A stretch of DNA of 35,343 bases from Propionibacteriales bacterium (GCA_009379735.1 WHTB01000010.1:1-35343), one strand, 5' to 3'. Shown: positions 1-8,700, counted from the stretch's first letter. The notes: generated from the sequence alone by a model not told the origin. Translations and numbers: made by a program.

Positions 1-163
1 GCACGTCGGCTGGGCTCCCGAGATCCCGATCTGGTTGTCGCTGCTGTTCATCGTCGGCACGCTGGCCATCACCGCGGTGGCGAGCCTGCTCTACTCGCGC
101 AGCAAGTCGGTTCAGCAGCTCGACGATGCCACCGGGCCCCGCCGGGACTGGGAGAACGACTGA
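1..163 (+). CDS. C-terminal end of TerC-family integral membrane protein (partial)
   Basis: Only the last 53 residues are inside the window, read in frame from base 2 and ending at TGA 161-163. The fragment starts HVGWAPEIPIWLSLLFIVG, runs through one hydrophobic membrane segment (about residues 11-31 of the fragment) and ends in a short charged cytoplasmic tail (RRDWEND). The EIPxWLSLxxIVGTLxxT pattern followed by ASLL resembles the last helix of TerC/Alx-type membrane proteins, which are implicated in metal (manganese) homeostasis and tellurite resistance. From memory, a terC-like gene also lies near uvrA in other actinobacteria. The catalytic and metal-binding part is outside the window, so the name rests on the tail and on synteny. 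Confidence 0.6.
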   Translation, partial: HVGWAPEIPIWLSLLFIVGTLAITAVASLLYSRSKSVQQLDDATGPRRDWEND

Positions 164-206
164 CCCGCTCGTCCCGGGACCGCCAGCGATCCCCACGCCC
201 GCCCAG

Positions 207-228
207 GTAGAAAATTGCCCAGTTGGGG
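207..228 (+). repeat. Copy A of a short dispersed repeat with core ATTGCCCAGTTGGG
   Basis: The 14-base core ATTGCCCAGTTGGG at 214-227 recurs exactly at 30545-30558. Both places also carry a GTAGAAA run beside the core: here directly upstream, at the other copy on the opposite strand. The core is nearly self-complementary (TTGCCC/GGG), so it can be read in either orientation. It lies 44 bases after the TerC-like stop codon, as the other copy lies close to gene ends. It may be a transcription terminator or a small dispersed repeat. Confidence 0.55.
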
Positions 229-237
229 CTCCTGTGA

Positions 238-454
238 CCTTTGTGTGGGTGGGTTGAGCGCGTGAGGCAGCCTTGGTGTGCGGTTTCCAGGGTCGAGGAG
301 ACCGTGACCGTGGATGTCGAGTTCGACGATGACGAGGACGTCATCGTGGCGTCGGTGCGGCTGGTGTCGCGGCTCTAACCGGGGCCGCGGTGAGCGTCGT
401 CGGTGGCGGGTCCTGGATCTGGGCACGGGTGCAGACCTGGACCTGCGACCAGTC
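238..454 (+). pseudogene. Decayed ISL3-type transposase N-terminal remnant
   Basis: From 238 to 378 one frame reads a fragment containing VEFDDDEDVIVASVR and then stops at TAA 376-378. A second frame, shifted by one, continues at 380 with RGRGERRRWRVLDLG to about 454. In ISL3-family transposases as I know them, these two blocks lie on either side of a Cys-rich zinc-binding segment. Here that segment is missing and the frame is broken, and no catalytic DDE region follows. It is best read as a dead remnant of an insertion sequence. The family call is from memory of the N-terminal pattern, without a search. Confidence 0.5.
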
Positions 455-457
455 GTT

Positions 458-513
458 GACTGGCGCGTTGCGTAGGCCTGGCGTCCGGTTTGTCCCTACC
501 GAACGCGCCAGTC
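458..513. terminator. Strong inverted repeat downstream of the ISL3 remnant
   Basis: GACTGGCGCGTT (458-469) is exactly complementary to AACGCGCCAGTC (502-513). After a two-base mismatch the stem continues with GTAGG (472-476) pairing with CCTAC (495-499), giving a 19-position stem with an 18-base loop. There is no U-tract on either strand. It may be a Rho-independent-like terminator for the minus-strand operon ending at 672, or a relic of an insertion-sequence end. The rest of 514-671 shows no gene, only GC-rich sequence with a short GGCCGG/CCGGCC palindrome near 632-650. Confidence 0.45.
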
Positions 514-671
514 GATGAGGTCAGGTGCCGGTCCGGTACCCAGGCCAGGTCGTCAACCGCCGTAACCGACGAAAGTGCGGTCACACGCGTCCGGAAACAG
601 CAATCTCGTTGGTTACGACCATTACCGAGTGGCCGGACCGGCCCGGCCCGCGCGCCGCAGGCCCGGTCGGG

Positions 672-1403
672 TCAGGCTGGGGCGAAGCGGCCGACGGCCA
701 CCAGCAGGTCGCGACGGTCGGCAGTCAGCTCCTCCTCGGCCACCACCCGGCCGGTCTCGGAGGCGTGCAGCATCACACCCGGCTCCACGACGTACCCCAC
801 GTGGTGGACGGTCTTGCCCGGCCGGGCGAAGAAGTAGAGGTCGCCCGGCTGCTCATCGCCGAGCGGCACGGGTGTGGCGGCGTCCCGCTGGTCGTGGGCG
901 TCGCGCGGCACCCGCAGGCCGAACCGGCGGCTCACCAGGTGCACCAGGCCCGAGCAGTCGACCCCGGCGTCGCAGGTGCCGGCCCACAGGTACTGCGACC
1001 CGACGAAGGGCCGCGCCGCGTCGAGCACGGCGAGGGGGGAGTACGGCGGGGCCGCGGCCTGCAGCCTCGCCCAGTCCGAGCCCGCCTGCGGCGTGCCGGT
1101 GAGATGGGCAATGGGTAGCCAGCCCGGGTAGCCGCGCCGGTCGAGACGGGACGGCTGCCACGGGGCGACCACCTCGGTCCACCCGTCCCGCTCGGACACC
1201 ACCTCGGCCGGCTCGCCCGCCAGCAGCTGGGTCACGACCAGTCCGTGCAGCCCCAGCCGACCTGCGTGGTCGGGCTCGGCGTCCAGCCTGGCGAGCCAGG
1301 CGTCGATGTCCGGCTGTTCGGCCACCGCCGCGAGGTCGAGGGCGCGCGGTGCGTCGGGCCGGGTCCACAGTGTCGCGACCGGCACCTGCACGTACGACGT
1401 CAC
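672..1403 (-). CDS. NlpC/P60 peptidase, YkfC-like gamma-D-glutamyl-diamino acid endopeptidase
   Basis: The predicted protein has 243 residues and starts at GTG 1403, whose GTGA overlaps the stop of the preceding gene. Residues about 50-100 form an SH3-like region ending in RRGYPGWLP, a pattern typical of the Bacillus YkfC group. The C-terminal NlpC/P60 domain has the catalytic Cys150 in GVDCSGL, His201 in HVGYV and His213 in MLHAS. YkfC enzymes cleave the gamma-D-Glu-diamino acid bond of murein peptides already trimmed to a free N-terminal L-Ala. No signal peptide is visible, so a cytoplasmic salvage role fits better than wall cutting. The family is well supported; the exact substrate is inferred from the SH3 pattern and the neighbours. 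Confidence 0.85.
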   Translation of the reverse strand: MTSYVQVPVATLWTRPDAPRALDLAAVAEQPDIDAWLARLDAEPDHAGRLGLHGLVVTQLLAGEPAEVVSERDGWTEVVAPWQPSRLDRRGYPGWLPIAHLTGTPQAGSDWARLQAAAPPYSPLAVLDAARPFVGSQYLWAGTCDAGVDCSGLVHLVSRRFGLRVPRDAHDQRDAATPVPLGDEQPGDLYFFARPGKTVHHVGYVVEPGVMLHASETGRVVAEEELTADRRDLLVAVGRFAPA

Positions 1404-2230
1404 GGCCGGCTCCCGGTCAGGTCGGTGTACGCCGCCGCGGCGATCCGGGCGGTGAGCGCGTCGGCCGCGGACCGCTCGAGGTCGGTGGTGGTGAGCACGA
1501 CCAGCACGAACGGCTCGGCATCGGCGGGCTGCACCAGGGCGGCGTCGTGGCAGACCCGGTTCTGCCAGCCGTTCTTGTGGGACACCCGGGTGCCGGCGGG
1601 CAGGCCGGCCGGGATGCCGTCGTTCCACTCGTTGGCGGCGCAGACGTCGAGGATCTCCTTGCAGGCCGCCGGGTCCGCGGCGCGTTCGGCGACCAGCGTG
1701 ACCAGGACCGCCGCCAGTCCGGGCGCGGTGACCATGTTGTCGAGACCGTGGTCGCGGGCCTGGTAGTCCTCGATGCCGCGGGCGACCGTGGTCGCCGTAC
1801 TCCCGCAGGCGTCGAGTGCCTCCGCGACGGCGGGCACGCCGACCTGGTCGAGCACCAGGTTGGTGGCGAGGTTGCTGGAACGGACGATCATCCGCTGCGT
1901 CAGCCAGCGCAGCGGGCGCGACGTCCCGATGGCGTCCCACACCTGGTCGTCGCTGTCCTCCGCGTGGTCGAGCGAGTACGCGGACCCGTCGTGCACGCTG
2001 GCGAACTCGTTGTGCACCGGCACGGCGGCGTCCAAGTCGAGCCCACCGGCGGCCGCGCGGCGGTGCGCCGCGACGAGCACCGGGAGCTTCATCGTGCTGG
2101 CCGCGTAGTGCTGCTGGTCCGGCAGCCGGGTCCAGACCGGGGTGCCGTCGGCGCGGCCGCACCAGACCGACACCTCCCCGCCGACCGCGTCCAGCTCGGG
2201 CGCGAGCAGGTCCAGGTGCGAGGCCGTCAC
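1400..2230 (-). CDS. Class A beta-lactamase-fold serine hydrolase without signal peptide
   Basis: The protein has 276 residues with the start at GTG 2230, overlapping the amidase stop by four bases. The active-site motifs of the serine beta-lactamase/penicillin-binding superfamily are present: S45-T-M-K48 (SxxK), S118-S-N120 in place of SDN, and H-K219-N-G221 in place of KTG. The reading frame extends upstream to 2536, but that stretch is the antisense-like shadow of the amidase and is rich in Arg and Pro. The real N-terminus begins TASHLDLLAPELD and carries no signal peptide or lipobox, which is unusual for this fold and suggests a cytosolic peptidase or amidase rather than a drug-resistance enzyme. 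It sits between an amidase and a YkfC-like peptidase, which points to peptide or murein-fragment breakdown. Confidence 0.82.
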   Translation of the reverse strand: MTASHLDLLAPELDAVGGEVSVWCGRADGTPVWTRLPDQQHYAASTMKLPVLVAAHRRAAAGGLDLDAAVPVHNEFASVHDGSAYSLDHAEDSDDQVWDAIGTSRPLRWLTQRMIVRSSNLATNLVLDQVGVPAVAEALDACGSTATTVARGIEDYQARDHGLDNMVTAPGLAAVLVTLVAERAADPAACKEILDVCAANEWNDGIPAGLPAGTRVSHKNGWQNRVCHDAALVQPADAEPFVLVVLTTTDLERSAADALTARIAAAAYTDLTGSRP

Positions 2231-3837
2231 TGGCCGATCCTGGCCGCCTCGAGCGCCGAGAGCCGCGCCGGTGCCAGGCTCGGCGCGCGGGGAGCCGCCG
2301 AGGCCGCCGGGGCGGGCGGTAGCTCGGGGCGGCGGCGGTGCCAGTCGGTGACGTCCTGGTATGCGGCGACGACCTCGAGCAGCCGGTCCTCGGCGTACGG
2401 CTGGCCGCCGAGGATCGTTCCGATCGGCAGCACCGGGGTGTCGGAGGTCGCGGCGCGCAAGCCGATCGGGAAGCCGATCTCGGGGAGCCCGATGATGTCG
2501 AAGGGCACGGGTTGGGCCTGCACGACGACATCGCACGCGTCGAAGACCTCGTCCATCACCCGCTCGAACATCACCACCTTGGCACGTTGGCCGGTGAGGT
2601 ACTCGTCGCCGGACAGCAGCAGGCCGCCGAGCCAGTTCAGCACGGAGACACCGAACAGCTGCAGGTCCTGTCGGAGGTACTCACGGAACGGTTCGGTGCG
2701 CTCCGGGAGCCGCACGTTGTTGAAGGCCGTGCCGGTCAGCAGGTCCCACTCCGCCGGCAGCGGCACCTCCACCACGGTGGCGTGCCGGAGCCCGGCGAGC
2801 GCGTCGAGGTAGCTGCGCCGGGCCGCGGCCGTCTCGGGGTTGGAGCTCGCGAGGAAGTCGGGCGTGACCCCGATCCGGGTGCGGCGGCGCAGCACGGTCT
2901 GCCCGCCTTGTCGCACCGGCGTCGCCGCGCGGGTGAGGTCGGGCAGCTGCGGCAGCCCCAGGGTCCGGAAGTCGGCCGGGTCGGGACCGGCCATCGCGGT
3001 CAGCATGATCGCGCAGTCCATGGCGTCGCGCGCGATCGGTCCGGGGTGGTCACGGGTGAAGGTGAGCGGGATGATCCCGTGCAGCGATACCCGGCCCATG
3101 GTCGGCTTGAGCCCGGTCAGCCCCTGGGCGTTCGACGGCGCCGTGATCGACCCACCGGTCTGGGTGCCGACGCTCGACAGCGCCATGCCCGTCGCGGTCG
3201 CGGTCGCCGAGCCGGTCGACGAGCCACCGGGGTTGATGTTCGGATGATCTGGCGCCCAGGCGTTGACGGTGGTGATCACGCCCGCAGGGGTGGTGGCGCG
3301 GGTCGTGGCGAGCGGCCCCATCTGGGTCTTGCCGATCATCACACCGCCGGCGGCCTCGAGGCGGCTCAGCGCCGTGGCGTCGTACGGCGGCTCGAAGTCG
3401 GCGAAGATGAACGAGTTGGCCGTGGTGCGTACACCTCGGCTGAAGTAGTTGTCCTTGATCGCGAGTGGGATGCCGTGCAGGGCCGTACGCGGGCTGCTGC
3501 CGTCCAGCTGGCGAGCGCGGGCCAGCGCGGCGTCGGCGAGCACCAGGTTGAACGCTTGGAACAGCGAGTCGTAGCCCTCGATCCGTTCCAGGCACGCCCG
3601 GACGAGCTCCTCGCTGGTCAGCTTCCCGCGCCGGATCAGGGTCGCGGCCTCCGCCACTGTCAGCGAGGTGGGATCAGTGGTCGCGCCGTCCGGTGCGTCG
3701 ACGTCCACCAGTGTCGGCGGCGCCGTCGTGGCGGCCGAGGCCACGCCGGGCAGCAGGGCGGAACCGGTGGCTCCGGCCGCGAGCGCGCTGAGCCGGGCAA
3801 GGAACAGTCGACGAGAGAGACCGTCGTCGATGCTCAT
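2227..3837 (-). CDS. Tat-exported amidase signature family hydrolase
   Basis: The 536-residue protein opens with a twin-arginine signal (SRRLFLARL at residues 8-16, hydrophobic stretch to about 36, likely cleavage after ASA). The amidase signature catalytic triad is visible: Lys128 in AIKDN, the cis-Ser in GGSST (206/207) and the nucleophile Ser230 in TQTGGSI. Members hydrolyse amide bonds in diverse substrates, including aryl amides, amino acid amides and peptide amides, and the sequence does not fix which. The ATG at 3837 overlaps the stop of the small upstream gene (ATGA). It is the only gene of this four-gene set with an export signal, so it should act outside the membrane while its two downstream neighbours appear cytosolic. 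Confidence 0.88.
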   Translation of the reverse strand: MSIDDGLSRRLFLARLSALAAGATGSALLPGVASAATTAPPTLVDVDAPDGATTDPTSLTVAEAATLIRRGKLTSEELVRACLERIEGYDSLFQAFNLVLADAALARARQLDGSSPRTALHGIPLAIKDNYFSRGVRTTANSFIFADFEPPYDATALSRLEAAGGVMIGKTQMGPLATTRATTPAGVITTVNAWAPDHPNINPGGSSTGSATATATGMALSSVGTQTGGSITAPSNAQGLTGLKPTMGRVSLHGIIPLTFTRDHPGPIARDAMDCAIMLTAMAGPDPADFRTLGLPQLPDLTRAATPVRQGGQTVLRRRTRIGVTPDFLASSNPETAAARRSYLDALAGLRHATVVEVPLPAEWDLLTGTAFNNVRLPERTEPFREYLRQDLQLFGVSVLNWLGGLLLSGDEYLTGQRAKVVMFERVMDEVFDACDVVVQAQPVPFDIIGLPEIGFPIGLRAATSDTPVLPIGTILGGQPYAEDRLLEVVAAYQDVTDWHRRRPELPPAPAASAAPRAPSLAPARLSALEAARIGQ

Positions 3838-4124
3838 GCCAGACCTCGCCCGGTCCAGGCGTCGGTGCTGGACGGGTAGAGCGCCGGCGGGGCGACCTGT
3901 TGGGCCAGAGCCGGGTCGTCGGGTGGGGGAGACCAGCCGCTGAGTGTCACCGCGGTGTTGCGCAAGACCGACCGCAGATAGGTCAGCGCCTCCTCGCGCG
4001 TCGGTGAGCCGGTGGTCGGGTCCTCTGTCGTGGGGAGCTGCGCGAGGTCGACACCGACCAGTCGCAGCCGTGCCTCGATCAGGGCGTCGAGCTCATCGTC
4101 GGTTGGTGCTGCCACGTCGGCCAT
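3834..4124 (-). CDS. Uncharacterised 96-residue protein, first gene of the amidase operon
   Basis: I do not recognise this family. The ATG at 4124 follows a clear GGAGGA ribosome site (4130-4135) with a five-base spacer. The product is acidic in its first half (DDELDALIEARL), probably helical, and has a Pro-rich tail near PPPDDPALAQ and PPALYPS. It has no signal peptide or membrane segment. The last four bases (ATGA) are shared with the amidase start, so translation is coupled. Small helical partners are known beside some amidase-family enzymes (AtzG with AtzE), but similarity to AtzG is not evident, and this amidase carries a Tat signal. A chaperone or accessory role is only a guess. Confidence 0.7.
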   Translation of the reverse strand: MADVAAPTDDELDALIEARLRLVGVDLAQLPTTEDPTTGSPTREEALTYLRSVLRNTAVTLSGWSPPPDDPALAQQVAPPALYPSSTDAWTGRGLA

Positions 4125-4239
4125 GGGGGTCCTCCGTCACCCGTTTCCCGAGTCCGGACCGAGCCGAGCTGGCCCCACCGGTGCGATGACGCCGAGCCTT
4201 CCATGCGGACCGGTGCGGGGCAACCGTCAATGCAGGGGA

Positions 4240-4893
4240 TTACCAGCCGCGCTCGCGCCACTCGGCGAGGTGCGGTCGCTCCGCCCCGACGGTGGTGTCA
4301 TTGCCGTGGCCGGGGTAGACCCACGTCTCGTCCGGCAGCCGGTCGAACACCTTGGCCACCAGGTCGTCCATCAGCGAGGTGAACGCCTCCGGACTCTCCG
4401 TCCGGCCCGGCCCACCTGGGAACAGCGAGTCGCCGGTGAACAGGTGCGGCATGCCGTCGGGGTCGTCGTACAGGAGGGCGACGGACCCCGGCGTGTGGCC
4501 GACCAGCTGGATAACCTCCAGCCGACAGTGGCCGACCTCGACGGTGTCACCGTCGTCGACCCTGGTGGTCACCTCGACCGGGAGCTCGTCGGCGTCGGGC
4601 GCACCGGCCGCGGTCTGCGCGCCGGTCAGCTCGACGACCTCGGCCAGCGCCTGCCAATGGTCGCCGTGCCGGTGGGTGGTGACGACCGTGGTCAGCCCGC
4701 CGTCGCCGACCACCCGCAGCAGGGTGTCGGTGTCGTTGGCGGCGTCGACGAGCACCTGGTCGTCGGTGCGGCGGCAGCGCAGGAGGTAGGCGTTGTTGTC
4801 CATCGGGCCGACCGCGACCTTGGTGATGACCAGGTCCGCCAGCTCGCGGGTGTCCGGTGTCCCACCGACCTTGACCTTGCCGTGGTAGCTCAT
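4240..4893 (-). CDS. Metallo-beta-lactamase-fold hydrolase, glyoxalase II-like
   Basis: The 217-residue protein contains the HxHxDH zinc signature as H74-R-H76-G-D78-H79, followed by the other metal ligands expected for this fold: His133 in VGHTPGS, Asp155 in FTGDSLF and His196 in PGHGND. The spacing and the GHTPGS and GDSLFPG blocks match the hydroxyacylglutathione hydrolase-like branch. Because actinobacteria use mycothiol, a thioester of mycothiol or another small thiol is a likely substrate class, but this is inference. The start at ATG 4893 shares ATGA with the stop of the upstream mycothiol-dependent isomerase-family gene, so the two are translated together. The pairing of these two families upstream of uvrA is, from memory, seen in other actinobacteria. 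Confidence 0.88.
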   Translation of the reverse strand: MSYHGKVKVGGTPDTRELADLVITKVAVGPMDNNAYLLRCRRTDDQVLVDAANDTDTLLRVVGDGGLTTVVTTHRHGDHWQALAEVVELTGAQTAAGAPDADELPVEVTTRVDDGDTVEVGHCRLEVIQLVGHTPGSVALLYDDPDGMPHLFTGDSLFPGGPGRTESPEAFTSLMDDLVAKVFDRLPDETWVYPGHGNDTTVGAERPHLAEWRERGW

Positions 4894-5600
4894 CGCCAGT
4901 CTCCGATCTCGGGGAGGGATCCCTCGGGTACGACGGCCAGGCCGGAGCCGTCGGCGCGCCCGGTCACCCAGGCCAGCAATGCGTTCTGCGGACCTTCAAC
5001 GGTGCGGGTCGGCGACGCGCCGTACTCGAACGTCCCCCAGGTGTCGGTCGCGACCAGCCGGATGGGGCCGGACGCTCGCTCGTCCAGATTCTCAGCGGCG
5101 TAGGGGAGCGCTTGTTTGACCAGCTCGCAGGGCCACTCGACGAACGCGTGCCCGAGGCCGAGGTCGGTGTGGTGCAGCTCGACCTCGGTGACGCGCAGCG
5201 TCGGGACCTGGGCGGCCGGGCCGCCCCGGTCCTCGGCCCCCCACACGACCTGGTGCTGCCACGCGGCGTCGTCGAGCTCCTCGGCGGTCTGCAGGAACCG
5301 GGTGTGTGCGCGGGCGATGTCGTCGCGCTGCGCCGCGGCCGAGCGGCCGGCCCCGGCCTCGATGTCGGCGTTGCGGACGGCGCGGGACGGGTACATCGGT
5401 GTCCGGTCGCCGGTCCGCGCCCAGGTCAGCAGGTTGCCGAGCGCGTCGGCGTTGCGGGCGATGTGGGTGAGGACGTGGCCCCGGGTCCACCCGGGCAGCA
5501 GGGACGGCGCCGCGACGTCGGCGTCGGTGAGGTCGGACAGCGCTGCGAGCAGGGTTCGCGTCGAGCTGTCGACCTGGGCGAGCATCATGTCGGGAGTCAC
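4890..5600 (-). CDS. Maleylpyruvate isomerase family mycothiol-dependent enzyme
   Basis: The protein has 236 residues when started at GTG 5600. The DinB/MDMPI-type N-terminal domain is recognisable from LLPGWTRGHVLTHIARNADAL (about residues 34-54), with His42 and His46 as likely metal ligands and a further His pair in EVELHHTDLGLGH. Family members use mycothiol as a cofactor for isomerisation or conjugation; the true substrate here is unknown. The frame is open up to 5708, but the added residues are atypical for the family and would run through the divergent promoter. No Shine-Dalgarno sequence precedes GTG 5600. A TACATT hexamer ends six bases upstream, which suggests a leaderless mRNA. Confidence 0.8.
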   Translation of the reverse strand: MTPDMMLAQVDSSTRTLLAALSDLTDADVAAPSLLPGWTRGHVLTHIARNADALGNLLTWARTGDRTPMYPSRAVRNADIEAGAGRSAAAQRDDIARAHTRFLQTAEELDDAAWQHQVVWGAEDRGGPAAQVPTLRVTEVELHHTDLGLGHAFVEWPCELVKQALPYAAENLDERASGPIRLVATDTWGTFEYGASPTRTVEGPQNALLAWVTGRADGSGLAVVPEGSLPEIGDWR

Positions 5601-5606
5601 GTGTGC

Positions 5607-5612
5607 AATGTA
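5607..5612 (-). promoter_or_regulatory. Candidate -10 element of a leaderless promoter for the isomerase-family gene
   Basis: On the minus strand TACATT fits the TANNNT actinobacterial -10 pattern. Six bases separate it from GTG 5600, so transcription would begin at or next to the start codon. No convincing -35 is seen. Confidence 0.45.
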
Positions 5613-5669
5613 GCCAGACCACCGGTCGGGCCGAGTGTCGGTACCGTCTGGCAGTGTGGTGTGCCGGGG

Positions 5670-5692
5670 TAGGATGGCGAACGTCTGTTCGA
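5670..5692 (+). promoter_or_regulatory. uvrA promoter with LexA (SOS) box
   Basis: CGAAC-GTCT-GTTCG at 5678-5691 is a perfect match to the Gram-positive LexA operator CGAAC-N4-GTTCG. TAGGAT at 5670-5675 fits a -10 element (TANNNT), so the expected start site falls inside the operator, the usual arrangement for repression. uvrA is a classical SOS gene, which supports the reading. The box lies 29 bases before the uvrA GTG. Confidence 0.85.
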
Positions 5693-5720
5693 ATGCGAGA
5701 GGTGACATGAGGGGTCAACG

Positions 5721-8700
5721 GTGGCCGACCAGCTGATCGTGCGCGGGGCGCGCGAGCACAACCTCAAGGACGTGTCGATCGACCTTCCCCGCGACTCGCT
5801 CATCGTGTTCACGGGACTGTCCGGGTCGGGCAAGTCGAGCCTGGCGTTCGACACGATCTTCGCCGAGGGGCAGCGCCGGTACGTCGAGAGCCTGTCGGCG
5901 TACGCGCGGCAGTTCCTCGGGCAGATGGACAAGCCCGACGTCGACTTCATCGAGGGCCTGTCGCCGGCGGTGTCGATCGACCAGAAGTCCACCTCCCGCA
6001 ACCCCCGGTCCACGGTCGGCACCATCACCGAGGTGTACGACTACCTCCGGCTGCTGTTCGCCCGGGCCGGCCGCCCGCACTGCCCGGAGTGTGGCCGTCC
6101 GATCGCCCGGCAGACGCCGCAGCAGATCGTCGACCGCGTCCTCGAGCTCGAGCAGGGCACCCGGTTCCAGGTGCTCGCTCCGGTCATCCGTGGTCGAAAG
6201 GGTGAGTACGCCGAGCTGTTCCGGCAGCTGCAGGCCCAGGGCTTCTCCCGGGTCCGGGTCGACGGCGAGGCCCACCCGCTGACCGACCCGCCCAAGCTGG
6301 ACAAGCAGAAGAAGCACACCATCGAGGTGGTGATCGACCGGCTCCAGGTCAAGGCGTCCGCGAAGCGGCGTCTCACCGACTCGGTCGAGACCGCGCTCGG
6401 GCTGTCCAGCGGTCTGGTGACGCTCGACTTCGTCGACCTGCCCGAGGACGACGCCGAGCGGGAGCGCACGTTCTCCGAGCATCTGGCCTGCCTGTACGAC
6501 GACCTGTCGTTCGAAGAGCTCGAGCCGCGGTCGTTCTCGTTCAACTCTCCGTTCGGCGCGTGCACCGAGTGCCACGGCATCGGCACCCGGATGGAGGTCG
6601 ATCCCGAGCTCGTCGTCCCCGACCCCGGCAAGTCGCTGGCCGAGGGTGCGCTGTCGCCGTGGGCCTCGGCACATGTCGCCGACTACTTCGGCCGGCTGGT
6701 CGACGCGCTCGCCGACGAGCTGGGCTTCTCGACGTCGACACCGTTCGGCGACCTGCCGGGCAAGGCCCAGAGCGCGCTGCTGCTCGGCCATCCGACCAAG
6801 GTGCACGTCCGCTACAAGAATCGCTACGGCCGGGAGCGGTCGTACTACTCGACGTTCGAGGGCGTGATCCCGTACATCGGGCGGCGGCACGCGGAGGCCG
6901 AGAGCGACACCAGCCGGGAGCGCTTCGAGGGCTTCATGCGGGAGGTGCCGTGTCATGCCTGCGACGGCAGCCGGCTGAAGCCGATCTCGCTCGCGGTGAC
7001 CATGGGCGGCAAGAACATCGCCGAGGTGTGTGCACTGCCGGTCGGCGAGACAGCGGTCTTCCTGCGTGAGCTCGAGCTGAGTCCGCGCGAGCGGCAGATC
7101 GCCGAGCGGGTGCTGAAGGAGATCAACGAGCGGCTGCGCTTCCTGCTCGACGTCGGCCTGCACTACCTCACCCTCAACCGGCCGTCCGGCTCGCTGTCCG
7201 GCGGCGAGGCGCAGCGGATCCGGCTGGCCACCCAGATCGGCGCCGGCCTGGTCGGCGTGCTGTACGTCCTCGACGAGCCGTCGATCGGGCTGCACCAGCG
7301 AGACAACCACCGGCTGATAGAGACACTGCTGCGACTCCGCGACCTCGGCAACACGCTGATCGTGGTCGAGCACGACGAGGACACCATCCGGACGGCCGAC
7401 TGGGTCGTGGACATCGGGCCGGGCGCGGGCGAGCACGGCGGCCAGATCGTGGTTTCCGGCACGGTCGAGGACCTGCTCACCCATGGTGACTCGATGACCG
7501 GCGCGTACCTGTCCGGCCGGAAGGAGATCCCGCTCCCTGCGGTGCGGCGTCCGCTGACGCCGGGGCGTGAGGTCGTCGTGCACGACGCTCGCGAGCACAA
7601 CCTCCGCGAGCTCGACGTGACCTTCCCGCTCGGGGTGTTCATCGCGGTCACGGGTGTCTCCGGGTCCGGCAAGTCGACCCTGGTCAACGACATCCTCTAC
7701 ACCGCGCTGGCGCGGCGGATCTACAACGCCCGTGACATTCCCGGTCGGCACCGCACGATGACCGGCGCCGACCAGGTCGACAAGGTGATCCACGTCGACC
7801 AGTCACCGATCGGGCGTACTCCTCGGTCCAACCCCGCCACGTACACCGGTGTCTTCGACCATGTGCGCAAGCTGTTCGCGCAGACGCCCGAGGCCAAGAT
7901 GCGGGGCTATCTGCAGGGCCGGTTCTCGTTCAACGTCAAGGGCGGGCGCTGCGAGGCCTGCGCCGGCGACGGCACGATCAAGATCGAGATGAACTTCCTG
8001 CCCGACGTCTACGTTCCGTGCGAGGTCTGCCACGGCGCGCGCTACAACCGCGAGACGCTGGAGGTGCACTACAAGGGCCGCACCATCGCGGAGATCCTCG
8101 ACCAGTCGATCGAGGAGGCGGCGGACTTCTTCGCGGCCATCCCGGCGATCGCCCGGCATCTGCGCACGCTGGTCGACGTCGGCCTCGGCTACGTCCGGCT
8201 CGGTCAGCCCGCCCCCACGCTCTCGGGTGGTGAGGCGCAGCGGGTCAAGCTGGCCGCGGAGCTACAGAAGCGCTCGACGGGTCGCACGCTCTACGTCCTC
8301 GACGAGCCCACGACCGGCCTGCACTTCGAGGACATCCGCAAGCTGCTCGGCGTGCTCGGCCGGCTGGTCGACCAAGGCAACACGGTGATCGTGATCGAGC
8401 ACAACCTCGACGTGATCAAGACCGCCGACTGGCTGATCGACCTCGGTCCCGAGGGTGGCAGCGGCGGCGGCCTGGTGATCGCCGAGGGCACGCCCGAGCA
8501 GGTCGCCGACGACCCGGCCAGCTACACCGGCGCGTTCCTCAAGCCGGTGCTGGCGGGGCGGGAGGCAATGGTCGCGGCAGCGCCGAAGCCGGTGGCGGCG
8601 AAGAAGACGGCCGCAGCGCGCAACGCGACCGGCGGGAAGGCTGCCGCGAAGACGGCGGCAAAGCGTGCCGCCACCAAGAAGACCGCCACCAAGACCGCCA

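Noticed and set aside
164-671. tRNA or small RNA gene in the longest gene-free stretch
   Set aside because: No cloverleaf or conserved RNA motif was seen; the structure present is explained by the ISL3 remnant and the hairpin.
5601-5708. N-terminal extension of the mycothiol-dependent isomerase-family gene to ATG 5708
   Set aside because: It would run through the uvrA promoter and LexA box, and the added residues do not resemble the family.
5715-7793. Long open frame antisense to uvrA (692 codons)
   Set aside because: It is a GC-rich shadow of uvrA, with Arg/Val/Gly-rich composition and no domain. uvrA on the plus strand has every family motif.
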